From positions 1 through 29,907 of the forward strand of contig DVMZ01000056.1 of NCBI GenBank assembly GCA_018714725.1: DNA of 29,907 bases. Reading direction: 5' to 3'. The DNA is from Candidatus Scatosoma pullistercoris. GTDB lineage: Bacteria > Bacillota > Clostridia > Christensenellales > Borkfalkiaceae. This document shows, piece by piece, positions 1 through 8,149 of this stretch. The notes below the pieces were generated by a model that worked only from the letters and a program-made list of their open reading frames with translations, ran no database searches and was not told where the DNA came from. Every line of letters starts with the position of its first letter. Positions within the stretch are counted from its first letter, which is position 1. Made by a program: the position numbers and the translations under genes.

Positions 1-1279
1 GCCGCCCGTCGGCTGGATGAACGATCCCAACGGACTGTCGAAGATTCGCGGAAGGTACCATGTATTTTTCCAGTATGCGCCGGAGAGCGCCGACGGCAGG
101 GGCATGCACGGCTGGGGACTGTATACCAGTCCCGATCTGCTCGTCTGGACATATGAGGGAATGAAAATTTATCCCGACGCTCCTTTTGACGAGGACGGCG
201 CTTATTCGGGCAGCGTCGTGCCGGAGGGAAAAGGATTCCGGCTCTATTATACGGGAAACGTCAAGCATAAGGACAAGGCGTATGACTATATTTCGGACGG
301 CCGGGAATCCAACACCGTTCTGATTCGTTCGGAGGACGGGATTGCGCTCGGGAAAAAACAGGTTCTGTTGCGTACGGAGGACTATCCCGCGGAATTTACG
401 AGGCATATCCGTGACCCGAAGGTGAACAGGACGGAAAAGCGGTATGAAATGTTTCTCGGCGGGCGGCTGAAAGGGGACAAAGGGGCGGTTCTCCGCTATC
501 AATCCGCGGACGGCGAAAATTTTTCGCTGGAAGAAATCCTCACGACGAAAAAGCCGTTCGGGTATATGTGGGAATGTCCGGATTTTTTCCGCCTGGACGG
601 CCGGGAGTATCTCTGCGTTTCCCCGCAGGGGATGCCGCATGAACGGTACCGCTATCAGAATCGCTACGCTTCCGGTTATTTTGAAGGCGCTGTTTCGGAA
701 GATAATTTCCGCGAATGGGACTTCGGATTCGATTTTTATGCGCCGCAGACTTTTTGGGACGGAACGAGGCGGATTCTGTACGGTTGGATCGGGATGCCGG
801 ACGCCCCTTATGACAATCTTCCCACTGTTGCCGAGGGTTGGCAGGGCGCGCTCACCATGCCCCGCGTGCTGACGGCAGGAAAGAGGGGACTTTTGCAAAA
901 TCCCGCTCCGGAACTGGAAAGTCTGAGGGGCAGGGAATTGTCCGCGGAGGAAGAATCGGACAGTTTCGAGCTCTTGCTCCGATCGATTGCGCCGGGCACC
1001 CGGGTGGAACTGTGCGGCGCGCTGTCCCTTTCGTTCGGGGAAAGCGAAGTAGTGTTGCGTTTTTTCTCGCCGGCAGGACGGGGCCGGGAAGTGCGGCGGG
1101 CGGCGACGGCGGCAAAATGCGCCCGGATTTTTCTGGACGTATCCGTCTGCGAAATCTATCTGAACGACGGGGAAGCCGTTCTGACGACGCGGCTGTATCC
1201 CGAATGTTATACGCTGCGCATAGACGGAGATTGCCTTTGCCGGCGATATGAGATGTTACCCCTTCACTACCGCGAGTAG
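1..1279 (+). CDS. GH32 beta-fructosidase / sucrose-6-phosphate hydrolase (5' partial)
   Basis: Hydrolyses beta-fructosidic bonds (sucrose, sucrose-6-phosphate or fructo-oligosaccharides). The frame is open from base 2, reading PPVGW directly before the first Met at base 17, so the true start lies before the window. The three GH32 catalytic motifs are present (numbering from the Met at base 17): NDPNG with nucleophile Asp3, RDP at 132-134 (transition-state stabiliser), and EC at 186-187 with acid/base Glu186. The five-bladed propeller is followed by a C-terminal beta-sandwich from about residue 300. About 420 residues are seen against the usual 450-500, so only a short N-terminus is missing. 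No signal peptide can be judged. Stop is TAG. HPr and enzyme I genes follow, which fits a PTS-linked sucrose/fructan role, but no EII is visible, so the substrate (phosphorylated or not) is open. Confidence 0.93.
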   Translation, partial: PPVGWMNDPNGLSKIRGRYHVFFQYAPESADGRGMHGWGLYTSPDLLVWTYEGMKIYPDAPFDEDGAYSGSVVPEGKGFRLYYTGNVKHKDKAYDYISDGRESNTVLIRSEDGIALGKKQVLLRTEDYPAEFTRHIRDPKVNRTEKRYEMFLGGRLKGDKGAVLRYQSADGENFSLEEILTTKKPFGYMWECPDFFRLDGREYLCVSPQGMPHERYRYQNRYASGYFEGAVSEDNFREWDFGFDFYAPQTFWDGTRRILYGWIGMPDAPYDNLPTVAEGWQGALTMPRVLTAGKRGLLQNPAPELESLRGRELSAEEESDSFELLLRSIAPGTRVELCGALSLSFGESEVVLRFFSPAGRGREVRRAATAAKCARIFLDVSVCEIYLNDGEAVLTTRLYPECYTLRIDGDCLCRRYEMLPLHYRE

Positions 1280-1390
1280 GAACCGGCGCGGGAAGTACCG
1301 CAAAAGTCGGACGGCAGAGTTAACGCAGGGATAAAACAGGGATGAACATAAGCGGAACAAGTTTTGTGGAAAAGGTAGGAGGTAAAGGTT

Positions 1391-1645
1391 ATGACTTTTG
1401 AATATGCAATCCGGGACGAACTGGGGATTCATGCCCGCCCGGCGGGGCTCATCGTGTCGGAGGCCAAGAAATACGGCAGTGCGATCGAAGTGGAATGCAA
1501 GGGCAAAAAAGCGGACGCCAAACGGATTTTTGCCCTGATGTCCCTCGGGGCGAAATGCGGGGATTTTCTGCGGGTCACCTGTACGGGCGAGGACGAGGAA
1601 GCGGCGGCCGCAGGCCTGAAAGCGGTGATCACGGAAAATCTTTGA
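1391..1645 (+). CDS. ptsH: HPr-family phosphocarrier protein, Ser46 replaced by Arg
   Basis: Small cytoplasmic phosphocarrier (84 residues) that would accept phosphate from enzyme I and pass it to EIIA domains. The active-site motif GIHARPA has His14, equivalent to His15 of Bacillus HPr. Counting the conserved 31 residues onward, the regulatory Ser46 position is Arg45, in AKRIFALMSLG, where canonical HPr reads LKSIMGVMSLG. It therefore cannot be phosphorylated there by HPr kinase and should not act as a CcpA corepressor by that route (inference from the family). An AGGAGG at 1377-1382 sits 8 bases before the ATG. The gene is 19 bases before enzyme I, so they are surely co-transcribed. It could be a specialised HPr paralogue rather than the main one. 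Confidence 0.93.
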   Translation: MTFEYAIRDELGIHARPAGLIVSEAKKYGSAIEVECKGKKADAKRIFALMSLGAKCGDFLRVTCTGEDEEAAAAGLKAVITENL

Positions 1646-1664
1646 CTCGCACCGGGAGGGAAGA

Positions 1665-3314
1665 ATGAAAGAATATCGAGGGAAAAGCGTCTTTGAGGGG
1701 ATTGCGATCGGAAGATTGAAAATTGTCCGGCATGCCGAAAAGAACATGACGATCCGTTGTGGCACGCCCGAAGAGGAAAAAGCAAAATTCTTCGCGGCGC
1801 GCGAAAAAGCGGCGGCGGAGCTTCGTCGGCTGTATACCTCGGCGCGCACGACGCTGGGGGAAGAGGGCGCGGAAATTTTCAATATGCATGCCGTCATGAC
1901 GGAGGACGGAGACCTGGAAGAATCGGTGCTGGCGGGCATAGAAAAGGGGGAAAGCGCCGCGCGGGCCGTAGAGGAAGCGGGGTTTGCCCTGTCGCAGAAC
2001 TTTATCCGCATGGAGGACGAGTATATGAAGGCGCGCGCGGTGGACGCGATCGACGTCGCCGACCGCATTTCGGATTATATTCTCGGCAAAACGGACGCGC
2101 CCATCGATCTTCAGGAACCGGTAATCCTCGCTTCCAGCGATTTTACGCCGAGCGAAGTGGTCAGGCTGGACAAGGACAAAGTGTTGGGCTTTGTCACGGC
2201 GTTCGGTTCGGAAAATTCGCACACCGCCATTCTCGCGCGGACTCTGGCGCTTCCTTCCGTCGTCAACACCCGGGACAGCATCGACGTCGATTTTGACGGC
2301 GGACTTTGCGTGGTGGACGGATTTTCGGGCCGGGTGATCGTCGGGCCGGATGCGGAAACGCTGGCGGATTATGAGGCGAAAAAAAGGGAAACGGACGAGG
2401 CAGGGTTGAGACGACGGGCGTTAATTCACGAAGTCAGCGCCACTTCCGACGGCAAAAAACTGCCGATATTCTGCAACGTGGGAAGCACGGAGGACGTGAA
2501 GCGCGCGCTGGCGGAAGGCTGCGAGGGAATCGGATTGTTCCGGAGTGAATTCCTGTACCTGGAAAGCGATGATTTTCCGGACGAACAGCGGCAGTATGAA
2601 GAATATTCCCGCGCGGCGAAACTTCTGGACGGAAAGCCGCTGATCGTGCGGACAATGGACATCGGCGCGGATAAACAGGCGCCTTATTTTTCCCTTCCTC
2701 CGGAAGAGAACCCCGCGCTGGGGCTGCGTTCCGTCCGGATTTGTCTGAAACGGCCGGAAATTCTGCATACGCAGCTTCGGGCGGTGTATCGCGCTTCTGC
2801 GGACGGGAATGTTTCGGCGATGATTCCGATGATCGTGAGTCTGAAAGAAGTGCGCCGGGTGCGGGAAATGGCGGCGAAGGTGCGCAGAGAGCTGAAATCG
2901 GAGCGCGTCCCGTTTGACGAGCGGATGCAGATCGGAATCATGATCGAAACGCCGGCCGCCGCGCTGATTGCCGACGAACTGGCGGAAGAAGCGGATTTCT
3001 TCAGCGTCGGTTCCAACGATCTCATTCAGTACACGCTGGCGGCAGACCGGCAGAATCCGGAGCTGGAAGAAATCGCGGATCCCCATCACAAGGCGGTGTT
3101 GCGGCTGATCCGCCGGGCGGCGGAGTGTGCGCATGCGGCGGGAAAATGGGTCGGCGTGTGCGGAGAACTCGCGCGGGATCCGGAACTGACGGAGTTTTTT
3201 CTTGCCTGCGGAGTTGACGAACTGTCTGTTTCGCCCCCGTATGTGCTGCCCCTTCGGGAAAAAATCCGCGCTCTTTCGGCAAAGAGCGCGGACGCGGACC
3301 GGTTCACCCGGTGA
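1665..3314 (+). CDS. ptsI: Phosphoenolpyruvate-protein phosphotransferase (PTS enzyme I)
   Basis: Transfers phosphate from PEP to HPr in the cytoplasm, the first step of PTS sugar uptake. The 549 residues are close to the usual ~570. The N-terminal HPr-binding and swivelling domain holds the phosphorylated His186 in GSENSHTAILAR; most relatives read GG.TSH here, so the lead-in is slightly unusual. The C-terminal PEP-binding barrel shows GLFRSEFLY, RTMDIGADK, NPALGLRSVR, the IMIETPAA and GSNDLIQYTLA blocks, and catalytic Cys499 in GVCGELA. The gene follows ptsH with a GGGAGG ribosome site just before the ATG, and is closed by the hairpin at 3350-3375. All catalytic residues are intact, so it is probably functional. 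Confidence 0.96.
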   Translation: MKEYRGKSVFEGIAIGRLKIVRHAEKNMTIRCGTPEEEKAKFFAAREKAAAELRRLYTSARTTLGEEGAEIFNMHAVMTEDGDLEESVLAGIEKGESAARAVEEAGFALSQNFIRMEDEYMKARAVDAIDVADRISDYILGKTDAPIDLQEPVILASSDFTPSEVVRLDKDKVLGFVTAFGSENSHTAILARTLALPSVVNTRDSIDVDFDGGLCVVDGFSGRVIVGPDAETLADYEAKKRETDEAGLRRRALIHEVSATSDGKKLPIFCNVGSTEDVKRALAEGCEGIGLFRSEFLYLESDDFPDEQRQYEEYSRAAKLLDGKPLIVRTMDIGADKQAPYFSLPPEENPALGLRSVRICLKRPEILHTQLRAVYRASADGNVSAMIPMIVSLKEVRRVREMAAKVRRELKSERVPFDERMQIGIMIETPAAALIADELAEEADFFSVGSNDLIQYTLAADRQNPELEEIADPHHKAVLRLIRRAAECAHAAGKWVGVCGELARDPELTEFFLACGVDELSVSPPYVLPLREKIRALSAKSADADRFTR

Positions 3315-3349
3315 TCGGGAAATTCAAGCGTCGATCCAAAGTTTACGGA

Positions 3350-3375
3350 GAGGGGCGCCCTTTCGGGCGCCCCTC
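3350..3375 (+). terminator. Hairpin terminator after ptsI
   Basis: A perfect 11-bp stem (3350-3360 with 3365-3375, GC-rich) with a TTTC loop. It lies 35 bases after the ptsI stop and between two convergent genes. The downstream T-run is weak (CGATTTCGGAATTTT), so efficiency is uncertain. It may also serve the leftward regulator gene. Confidence 0.75.
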
Positions 3376-3459
3376 CGATTTCGGAATTTTATGGTATCTG
3401 ATCGAATCCCTGCCCCGTCGTAATCGGCGGCGGGCCGGAGAAACCGAGAGACAGAGAGA

Positions 3460-4416
3460 TTATTTGAGGGTCAGGACGATCGCCTGCGGATAGTCGCCGA
3501 AATTTTTGCCGAAGAGATTGATTCCGCCGCGATGTACGGCGTCCTCTTTGATTCCGATCGTCAGTTTGATCGCGTTGCCGTCTGCCAGCCGCAGGTCGTG
3601 AATTTTTACATGATCGTGTACATAGCAGTTATCAATGAATACGCCGTGAGCGGTTACGGTGATCTTTTTGAGAATGCCGAATTGCGTGGACGTGACCGGC
3701 CAGTGTTCGGGGGTAAATTTTCCGCGTCTGCCGCCGAAGTCGCCCGGCGAGGTGAAAGTGGCCACTTCGACGTCGTTGATGAATACGGTGATGTCGGACG
3801 GCCATTGGTTGTTGTAATAAATGGTCTCAGAGCAGACTTCAAAGGAAATGGACAGCTCGGAAGCGGACAGTTTTTCCGTCGGCAGGGGAGAGGGGAAATT
3901 GTAGCTGATAAATCCGCTGTCGAACCAGATGCACTCGGCTTCGATACGTTCGGGGAGGAAGAAAGTCCTCGGGTCGTCAAAGGCGCCGATCTTGTCCTCT
4001 TTGCCCGTCATGCCGCAGGGCGCTTTGATATGACAGTGTGAAAACAGCCCCACGGGCATTTCCACGGAATATTCGCGGGCAGGGGACTCTTCCAGCCTCG
4101 GCACGTCCAGCGAGACCGTATAGCTGAGCACCATCTGGGAACAGTATTTGGTGTGCCCTTTCAGCCCCGGCTGATAGTTGACGAAGATGAGCTGCGCTTC
4201 GGCAAGCGCGTCCACATGCCGCGAGACGCTCGACAGGGGGATATCCAGTTCCTGCGAAAGTTCCGACAGATTTTTCGGCCGGAGCAGCAGGCATTTGAGA
4301 ATTTTCACCCGGTCCGGGACGGACAGCGCCCTCGATACTTTGCAGATCATGTCGTGATCCCGTTCGTTGTTCACAGACAAAAACAGATTTTTTTCGGGGC
4401 TTACGATGTCGCTCAT
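3460..4416 (-). CDS. ArsR-like winged-helix regulator with large beta-rich C-terminal domain
   Basis: Probable local transcription regulator of the divergent GH2/ABC locus. The start is set at 4416: a GGAGG site lies just upstream, and the promoter at 4447-4476 would fall inside the frame if the upstream Met at 4476 were used. That gives 318 residues. Residues ~22-95 form a winged helix-turn-helix, with the likely recognition helix in LSSVSRHVDALAEAQLI. Residues ~110-318 are mostly beta strands with many aromatic residues and end in GINLFGKNFGDYPQ. I know this tail from ArsR-like regulators near Firmicutes sugar genes but cannot name the fold; it may sense a sugar (inference). There is no metal-binding Cys cluster as in classic ArsR. 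The family and target are inferred; the DNA-binding domain is well supported. Confidence 0.8.
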   Translation of the reverse strand: MSDIVSPEKNLFLSVNNERDHDMICKVSRALSVPDRVKILKCLLLRPKNLSELSQELDIPLSSVSRHVDALAEAQLIFVNYQPGLKGHTKYCSQMVLSYTVSLDVPRLEESPAREYSVEMPVGLFSHCHIKAPCGMTGKEDKIGAFDDPRTFFLPERIEAECIWFDSGFISYNFPSPLPTEKLSASELSISFEVCSETIYYNNQWPSDITVFINDVEVATFTSPGDFGGRRGKFTPEHWPVTSTQFGILKKITVTAHGVFIDNCYVHDHVKIHDLRLADGNAIKLTIGIKEDAVHRGGINLFGKNFGDYPQAIVLTLK

Positions 4417-4446
4417 TTTTTCCTCCGCGTTCTTTTTCTTAATCCG

Positions 4447-4476
4447 ATTATACAGGAAAACCGACTTTTTTGTCAA
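4447..4476 (-). promoter_or_regulatory. Sigma-A-type promoter for the regulator gene
   Basis: On the minus strand: TTGACA (4476-4471), an 18-base spacer, then TATAAT (4452-4447). Both hexamers are perfect consensus. Transcription would begin near 4440, giving a short leader before the ATG at 4416. Confidence 0.8.
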
Positions 4477-4492
4477 CCATTTTTCCGGAATA

Positions 4493-4511
4493 CTTTCCGA
4501 ATTTCGGAAAG
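4493..4511. promoter_or_regulatory. Palindromic operator candidate between divergent promoters
   Basis: A perfect 8-bp inverted repeat, CTTTCCGA-ATT-TCGGAAAG. It lies 17 bases upstream of the regulator's -35 box and 44 bases upstream of the GH2 -35 box. The size fits a dimeric winged-helix repressor or activator. Three TTACAA motifs nearby (4530, 4576, 4587) are alternative sites. No binding is proven. Confidence 0.5.
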
Positions 4512-4554
4512 ATAGGAGGGGTAAAACAGTTACAAATTGGAAGTCTTATCGTTA

Positions 4555-4582
4555 TTGACATTTGAAAAATCTGTGTTACAAT
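4555..4582 (+). promoter_or_regulatory. Sigma-A-type promoter for the GH2/ABC/surface-protein operon
   Basis: TTGACA (4555-4560), a 16-base spacer, then TACAAT (4577-4582). Transcription would begin near 4590, leaving a leader of about 60 bases before the GH2 ATG. It is the best promoter seen for the whole rightward run to 21141. Confidence 0.78.
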
Positions 4583-4652
4583 AAAATTACAAAAAATACA
4601 ACAGGGGAATTTTTCAAAGCGAAAAAGTGCCCCAAAGTCCGGAAGGTGAAAG

Positions 4653-6356
4653 ATGTTGCCAAGACCAGAACATCCCAATCCGCAGTTTATGCGAAAACAG
4701 TTTACCAGTCTTAACGGAAAGTGGTTGTTCTCCGCACCCGTTCTGGGGCCGCAGCCGAGAGAGATTCTCGTGCCGTTCTGTCCCGAATCCAAACTGTCGG
4801 GAATCGGGTACACCGATTTTATCGGCGAATGTGAGTATCGGCGAACCTTTTCGGCGGAAGTTCCCCGGGAAGGAGAGAGGGTATTTCTTCATTTCGGCGC
4901 GGTGGATTACGAAGCGACGGTGTTTGTCAACGGGGAAAAAGCGGGAACGCACCGCGGCGGATATACGCCTTTTTCGTTGGACATCACTTCTCTCATAAAG
5001 AGCGGGGACAATGAATTGCGCGTAAAAGCGACGCACAATGTCTCCGCCAATCTCCCGTCCGGGAAACAGTCCAAGCAGCGGGATTCTTTCGGTTGTTTTT
5101 ATACCCGCGTGACGGGAATCTGGCAATCGGTGTGGCTGGAACGCACGCCGGCCGATTACATAAAAAAGGTCTGTTTTTTCCCGGATGCGCAGAACGGTTC
5201 GGTGGATATCCGGCTGTGCGTGGAGGGCTGCGGCAAAGCGGAAATCGATATCCTGTATGAGGGCGAGCCGGCAGGGCATGCCGAAGGGGAGGTCTGTGCC
5301 CGGCGTACTTTTTCCGTCCCCCTGAAAGTAAGCCGTCTTTGGGAGCCGGGGAACGGCAGGCTTTACGACGTGGTGCTCCGTTACGGCGGGGATGAAGTGA
5401 AGAGCTACTTCGGGCTGCGGGACGTCCGCTTTGAAGGAATGAAATTTCTCCTCAACGGAAAGAGCGTCTTTCAGAGATTCGTGCTCGATCAGGGCTATTA
5501 TCCGGAGGGGCTGTATACGGCGCCCGACGAAAGCAGCATGATCCGGGACATAGAGCTGGCGATGCGGCTGGGATTCAACGGCGCGAGGTTGCATCAGAAA
5601 ATTTTTGAGCCGAGGTTTCTGTACCATTGCGACCGCTTGGGATTTATGGTCTGGGGAGAGTTTCCCGGCTGGGGCGTGGAATACGACGACTTGCGGGCGC
5701 TGGGGCCCGTGGTCGGGGAGTGGACGGAAGCGGTGGAACGGGATTTCAACCATCCGTCAATCGTCACCTGGTGCCCGCTGAACGAAACCTGGGAGAACCT
5801 GGACGATCCCAGAAAAGTCCGCGACGTGCGCTTTGTGGACGCGATGTACGCGATCACCAAAGTGCTTGACCCTACCCGCCCCTGCGTGGACGTGAGCGGC
5901 GGATTCCACGGGCATAAGACGGATCTTTACGATTTTCACGACTATCTGGATCCCGTGACGCTGGAAAAACACCTGGAAGCCTTGGAGCGAAAAGACGAGC
6001 TGATCATGGATAAAGTGTATGCGCCGGATTTTGCCGGAGAAGCGCATCTGCGTTATCCTTCCGGAACGCCCACCTGTGCCAGCGAATACGGCGGAATGAG
6101 TTATTCGGAAACGAACACGGGCGGCTGGGGGTATCGTACCTGTTCCGGAGAAGATTCTTTTGTGGACAATTATGTGCGGCTGACCAGCCGGCTGCTCGAA
6201 TGCGAAAAGCTGAGCGGTTTCTGTTATACGCAGCTGTATGACGTGGAGCAGGAACAGAACGGCCTGTTGCGCTATGACCGGAAATTCAAATTCAGCCAGG
6301 AAGCCATGGACAGAATTGCGGACTGCAATCTCAGACGGGCAGCAATTGAAAAATAG
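4653..6356 (+). CDS. Glycoside hydrolase family 2 (beta-galactosidase/glucuronidase-like)
   Basis: Retaining exo-glycosidase. There is no signal peptide, so it should act in the cytoplasm on imported fragments. The 567 residues hold an N-terminal jelly-roll sugar-binding domain (about 15-165, with NGKWLF and GGYTPFSLDI), an Ig-like sandwich (about 168-260), and a TIM barrel. Acid/base Glu378 lies in CPLNETWE and nucleophile Glu478 in TCASEYGG. The length is short for GH2, with no extra C-terminal domains. Specificity cannot be read from sequence; beta-galactosidase, beta-glucuronidase or beta-mannosidase are all possible. A GGAAGG site lies 6 bases before the ATG. It is the first gene of the rightward run, 48 bases before the solute-binding protein gene. 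Stop is TAG. Confidence 0.92.
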   Translation: MLPRPEHPNPQFMRKQFTSLNGKWLFSAPVLGPQPREILVPFCPESKLSGIGYTDFIGECEYRRTFSAEVPREGERVFLHFGAVDYEATVFVNGEKAGTHRGGYTPFSLDITSLIKSGDNELRVKATHNVSANLPSGKQSKQRDSFGCFYTRVTGIWQSVWLERTPADYIKKVCFFPDAQNGSVDIRLCVEGCGKAEIDILYEGEPAGHAEGEVCARRTFSVPLKVSRLWEPGNGRLYDVVLRYGGDEVKSYFGLRDVRFEGMKFLLNGKSVFQRFVLDQGYYPEGLYTAPDESSMIRDIELAMRLGFNGARLHQKIFEPRFLYHCDRLGFMVWGEFPGWGVEYDDLRALGPVVGEWTEAVERDFNHPSIVTWCPLNETWENLDDPRKVRDVRFVDAMYAITKVLDPTRPCVDVSGGFHGHKTDLYDFHDYLDPVTLEKHLEALERKDELIMDKVYAPDFAGEAHLRYPSGTPTCASEYGGMSYSETNTGGWGYRTCSGEDSFVDNYVRLTSRLLECEKLSGFCYTQLYDVEQEQNGLLRYDRKFKFSQEAMDRIADCNLRRAAIEK

Positions 6357-6404
6357 AATCATTCGCTGACATTAAAAAGCGGAAGGAAAAAAGGAGGAGA
6401 TAAA

Positions 6405-8129
6405 ATGAAGAAAAAAATAATGACTGTGTTTCTCGCTTGTGCGATGGGATTCACGGCGGCGGCTTGTTCGACGAGAAATCCGGGCAGTTCGGAGGACCCG
6501 TTTGCAAACGAACAGATCGACCAGAGCCGCACGCAGCTGTATGTGTATAACTTCAACGGCGGCTATGGGGCGGATTGGCTGAATTCGGTCAAAATCCGCT
6601 ATGAGGAGCTGCATAAGGACGACGTGTACGAAGAGGGCAAAAAGGGCATTCAGATTTATGTGACCAATAAGAAAGAATCGATCGAAACCCTGACCAATTC
6701 CATTCTCGACAACCGCGAAGAGGTATATTTCACCGAATATGCCTATTATTATACGCTGAAAGCGGCGGGCGTGCTGGGGGATATCACCGAAGCGGTCACG
6801 GCAGACCTTTCCGCTTACGGAGACGAGGCGGGCAGTACGATCGAAAGCAAGCTCACCCAGGAGCAGAAGAATTATTACGGACTGAAGGAAAACGGCGAGA
6901 CGCATTATTACGCGCTGCCGCATTATTCGGGATACAGCGGCCTGATTTACAACGTCGACCTGTTCGAGGATCGCGGTTATTATTTTGTGGATAATCCCGT
7001 CGTGAACGAAAATTCTCCGATCGAGGATTATTTCATCTATAACGACGACGATAAGCGGAGCGCCGGACCGGACGGAGAATACAATACTTCGGACGACGGA
7101 TTGCCTTCGACATACGAAGAATTTTTCATGCTCTGCGAATACATACAGTCGGGCGGCGAAACGCCCGTGGTCTGGACGGGCGCCAATTATAAGGACTATC
7201 TGAACAACCTGTTGCAGGCGCTGGTTGCCGATTATGAAGGCCTGGACCAGATGATGCTCAATTACACGCTGGGGACGGGAGACGTCACCACCGCGACGGA
7301 CCTCGGCACCGTTGTGAACGGGGAGTTCGTGGAGGATGCGGAAGATACCGTCATCACGACGTCCAATGCCGCTGAAATTTTCCGGCAGGCGGGGAAATAT
7401 TACGGGCTGGAATTTCTCGAAACGCTGGCGGATACGGACCGGTATCATAACAGTCTGGCGTTCAACAGCGGCTATTCGCACATGAACGCGCAGGAGGATT
7501 TCCTGTACGCCGGACACGACACCGTCACCGCGCCCATTGCGATGCTCTGCGACGGAATCTGGTGGGAATCGGAGGCGACGACGACCTTTAACGAAATGAC
7601 GGACAGCCAGGGGCAGTCCTTCTCCAAGATGAACAGAAAATTTGCCTTTATGCCGCTGCCCAAGGCCTCGGAAGAAAAAGTGGCGGAAAAGAGTTCCACG
7701 CTGTTCGACCACATTTATTCGCTCTGTTTCATGAAAGCCAATGTCGAGGACTGGAAAAAACCCATAGTTTACGATTTCATCAAATTCGTCAATTCGGACG
7801 CCTCCCTCGTGGATTTTACGCAGATCACCAATACGCCCAAAGCGTTGGAATATACGATGAAGGAAGAAGAAATGTCGAAAATGTCCTATTTCGGGCGTTC
7901 GGTGATGGAGCTCAAACAGAAATCCGAAATCGTGTATCCTTATTCCACCAACTCCGTATATGTCAACAGCCAGAGCAGATTCGGAACGCATTCGATGTAC
8001 TATTCCAAACTGACCTCGAATTATCAGTTTGCCGCAGAAGCGATGCACGACGCGGGCGTATCTGCCGCACAGTATTTTTCGGGTATGTATCAGTATTATC
8101 TTGAAGATTGGAGAACCATTCTTCAATAA
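6405..8129 (+). CDS. ABC sugar transporter substrate-binding lipoprotein
   Basis: Extracellular solute receptor of a carbohydrate ABC importer, anchored to the membrane by a lipid. The signal peptide MKKKIMTVFLACAMGFTAAAC ends at lipid-attachment Cys21, with a slightly loose lipobox (AAAC). The 574 residues exceed the usual 420-500 of family 1 binding proteins. An acidic loop at about 213-232 (NDDD, then DGEYNTSDDG) could bind a metal ion (inference). Trp/Tyr-rich stretches such as DGIWWESEA fit sugar stacking. An AAGGAGGAG site precedes the ATG. Two permease genes follow directly, which supports the assignment. The ligand is probably an oligosaccharide, identity unknown. Confidence 0.9.
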   Translation: MKKKIMTVFLACAMGFTAAACSTRNPGSSEDPFANEQIDQSRTQLYVYNFNGGYGADWLNSVKIRYEELHKDDVYEEGKKGIQIYVTNKKESIETLTNSILDNREEVYFTEYAYYYTLKAAGVLGDITEAVTADLSAYGDEAGSTIESKLTQEQKNYYGLKENGETHYYALPHYSGYSGLIYNVDLFEDRGYYFVDNPVVNENSPIEDYFIYNDDDKRSAGPDGEYNTSDDGLPSTYEEFFMLCEYIQSGGETPVVWTGANYKDYLNNLLQALVADYEGLDQMMLNYTLGTGDVTTATDLGTVVNGEFVEDAEDTVITTSNAAEIFRQAGKYYGLEFLETLADTDRYHNSLAFNSGYSHMNAQEDFLYAGHDTVTAPIAMLCDGIWWESEATTTFNEMTDSQGQSFSKMNRKFAFMPLPKASEEKVAEKSSTLFDHIYSLCFMKANVEDWKKPIVYDFIKFVNSDASLVDFTQITNTPKALEYTMKEEEMSKMSYFGRSVMELKQKSEIVYPYSTNSVYVNSQSRFGTHSMYYSKLTSNYQFAAEAMHDAGVSAAQYFSGMYQYYLEDWRTILQ

Positions 8130-8149
8130 TCAGGCGACGGGAGGCTAAA

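Noticed and set aside
8108..8149. Upstream ATG at 8108 as the start of the first permease
   Set aside because: It overlaps the end of the binding-protein gene and has no ribosome site, while 8150 has GGGAGG at the right distance.
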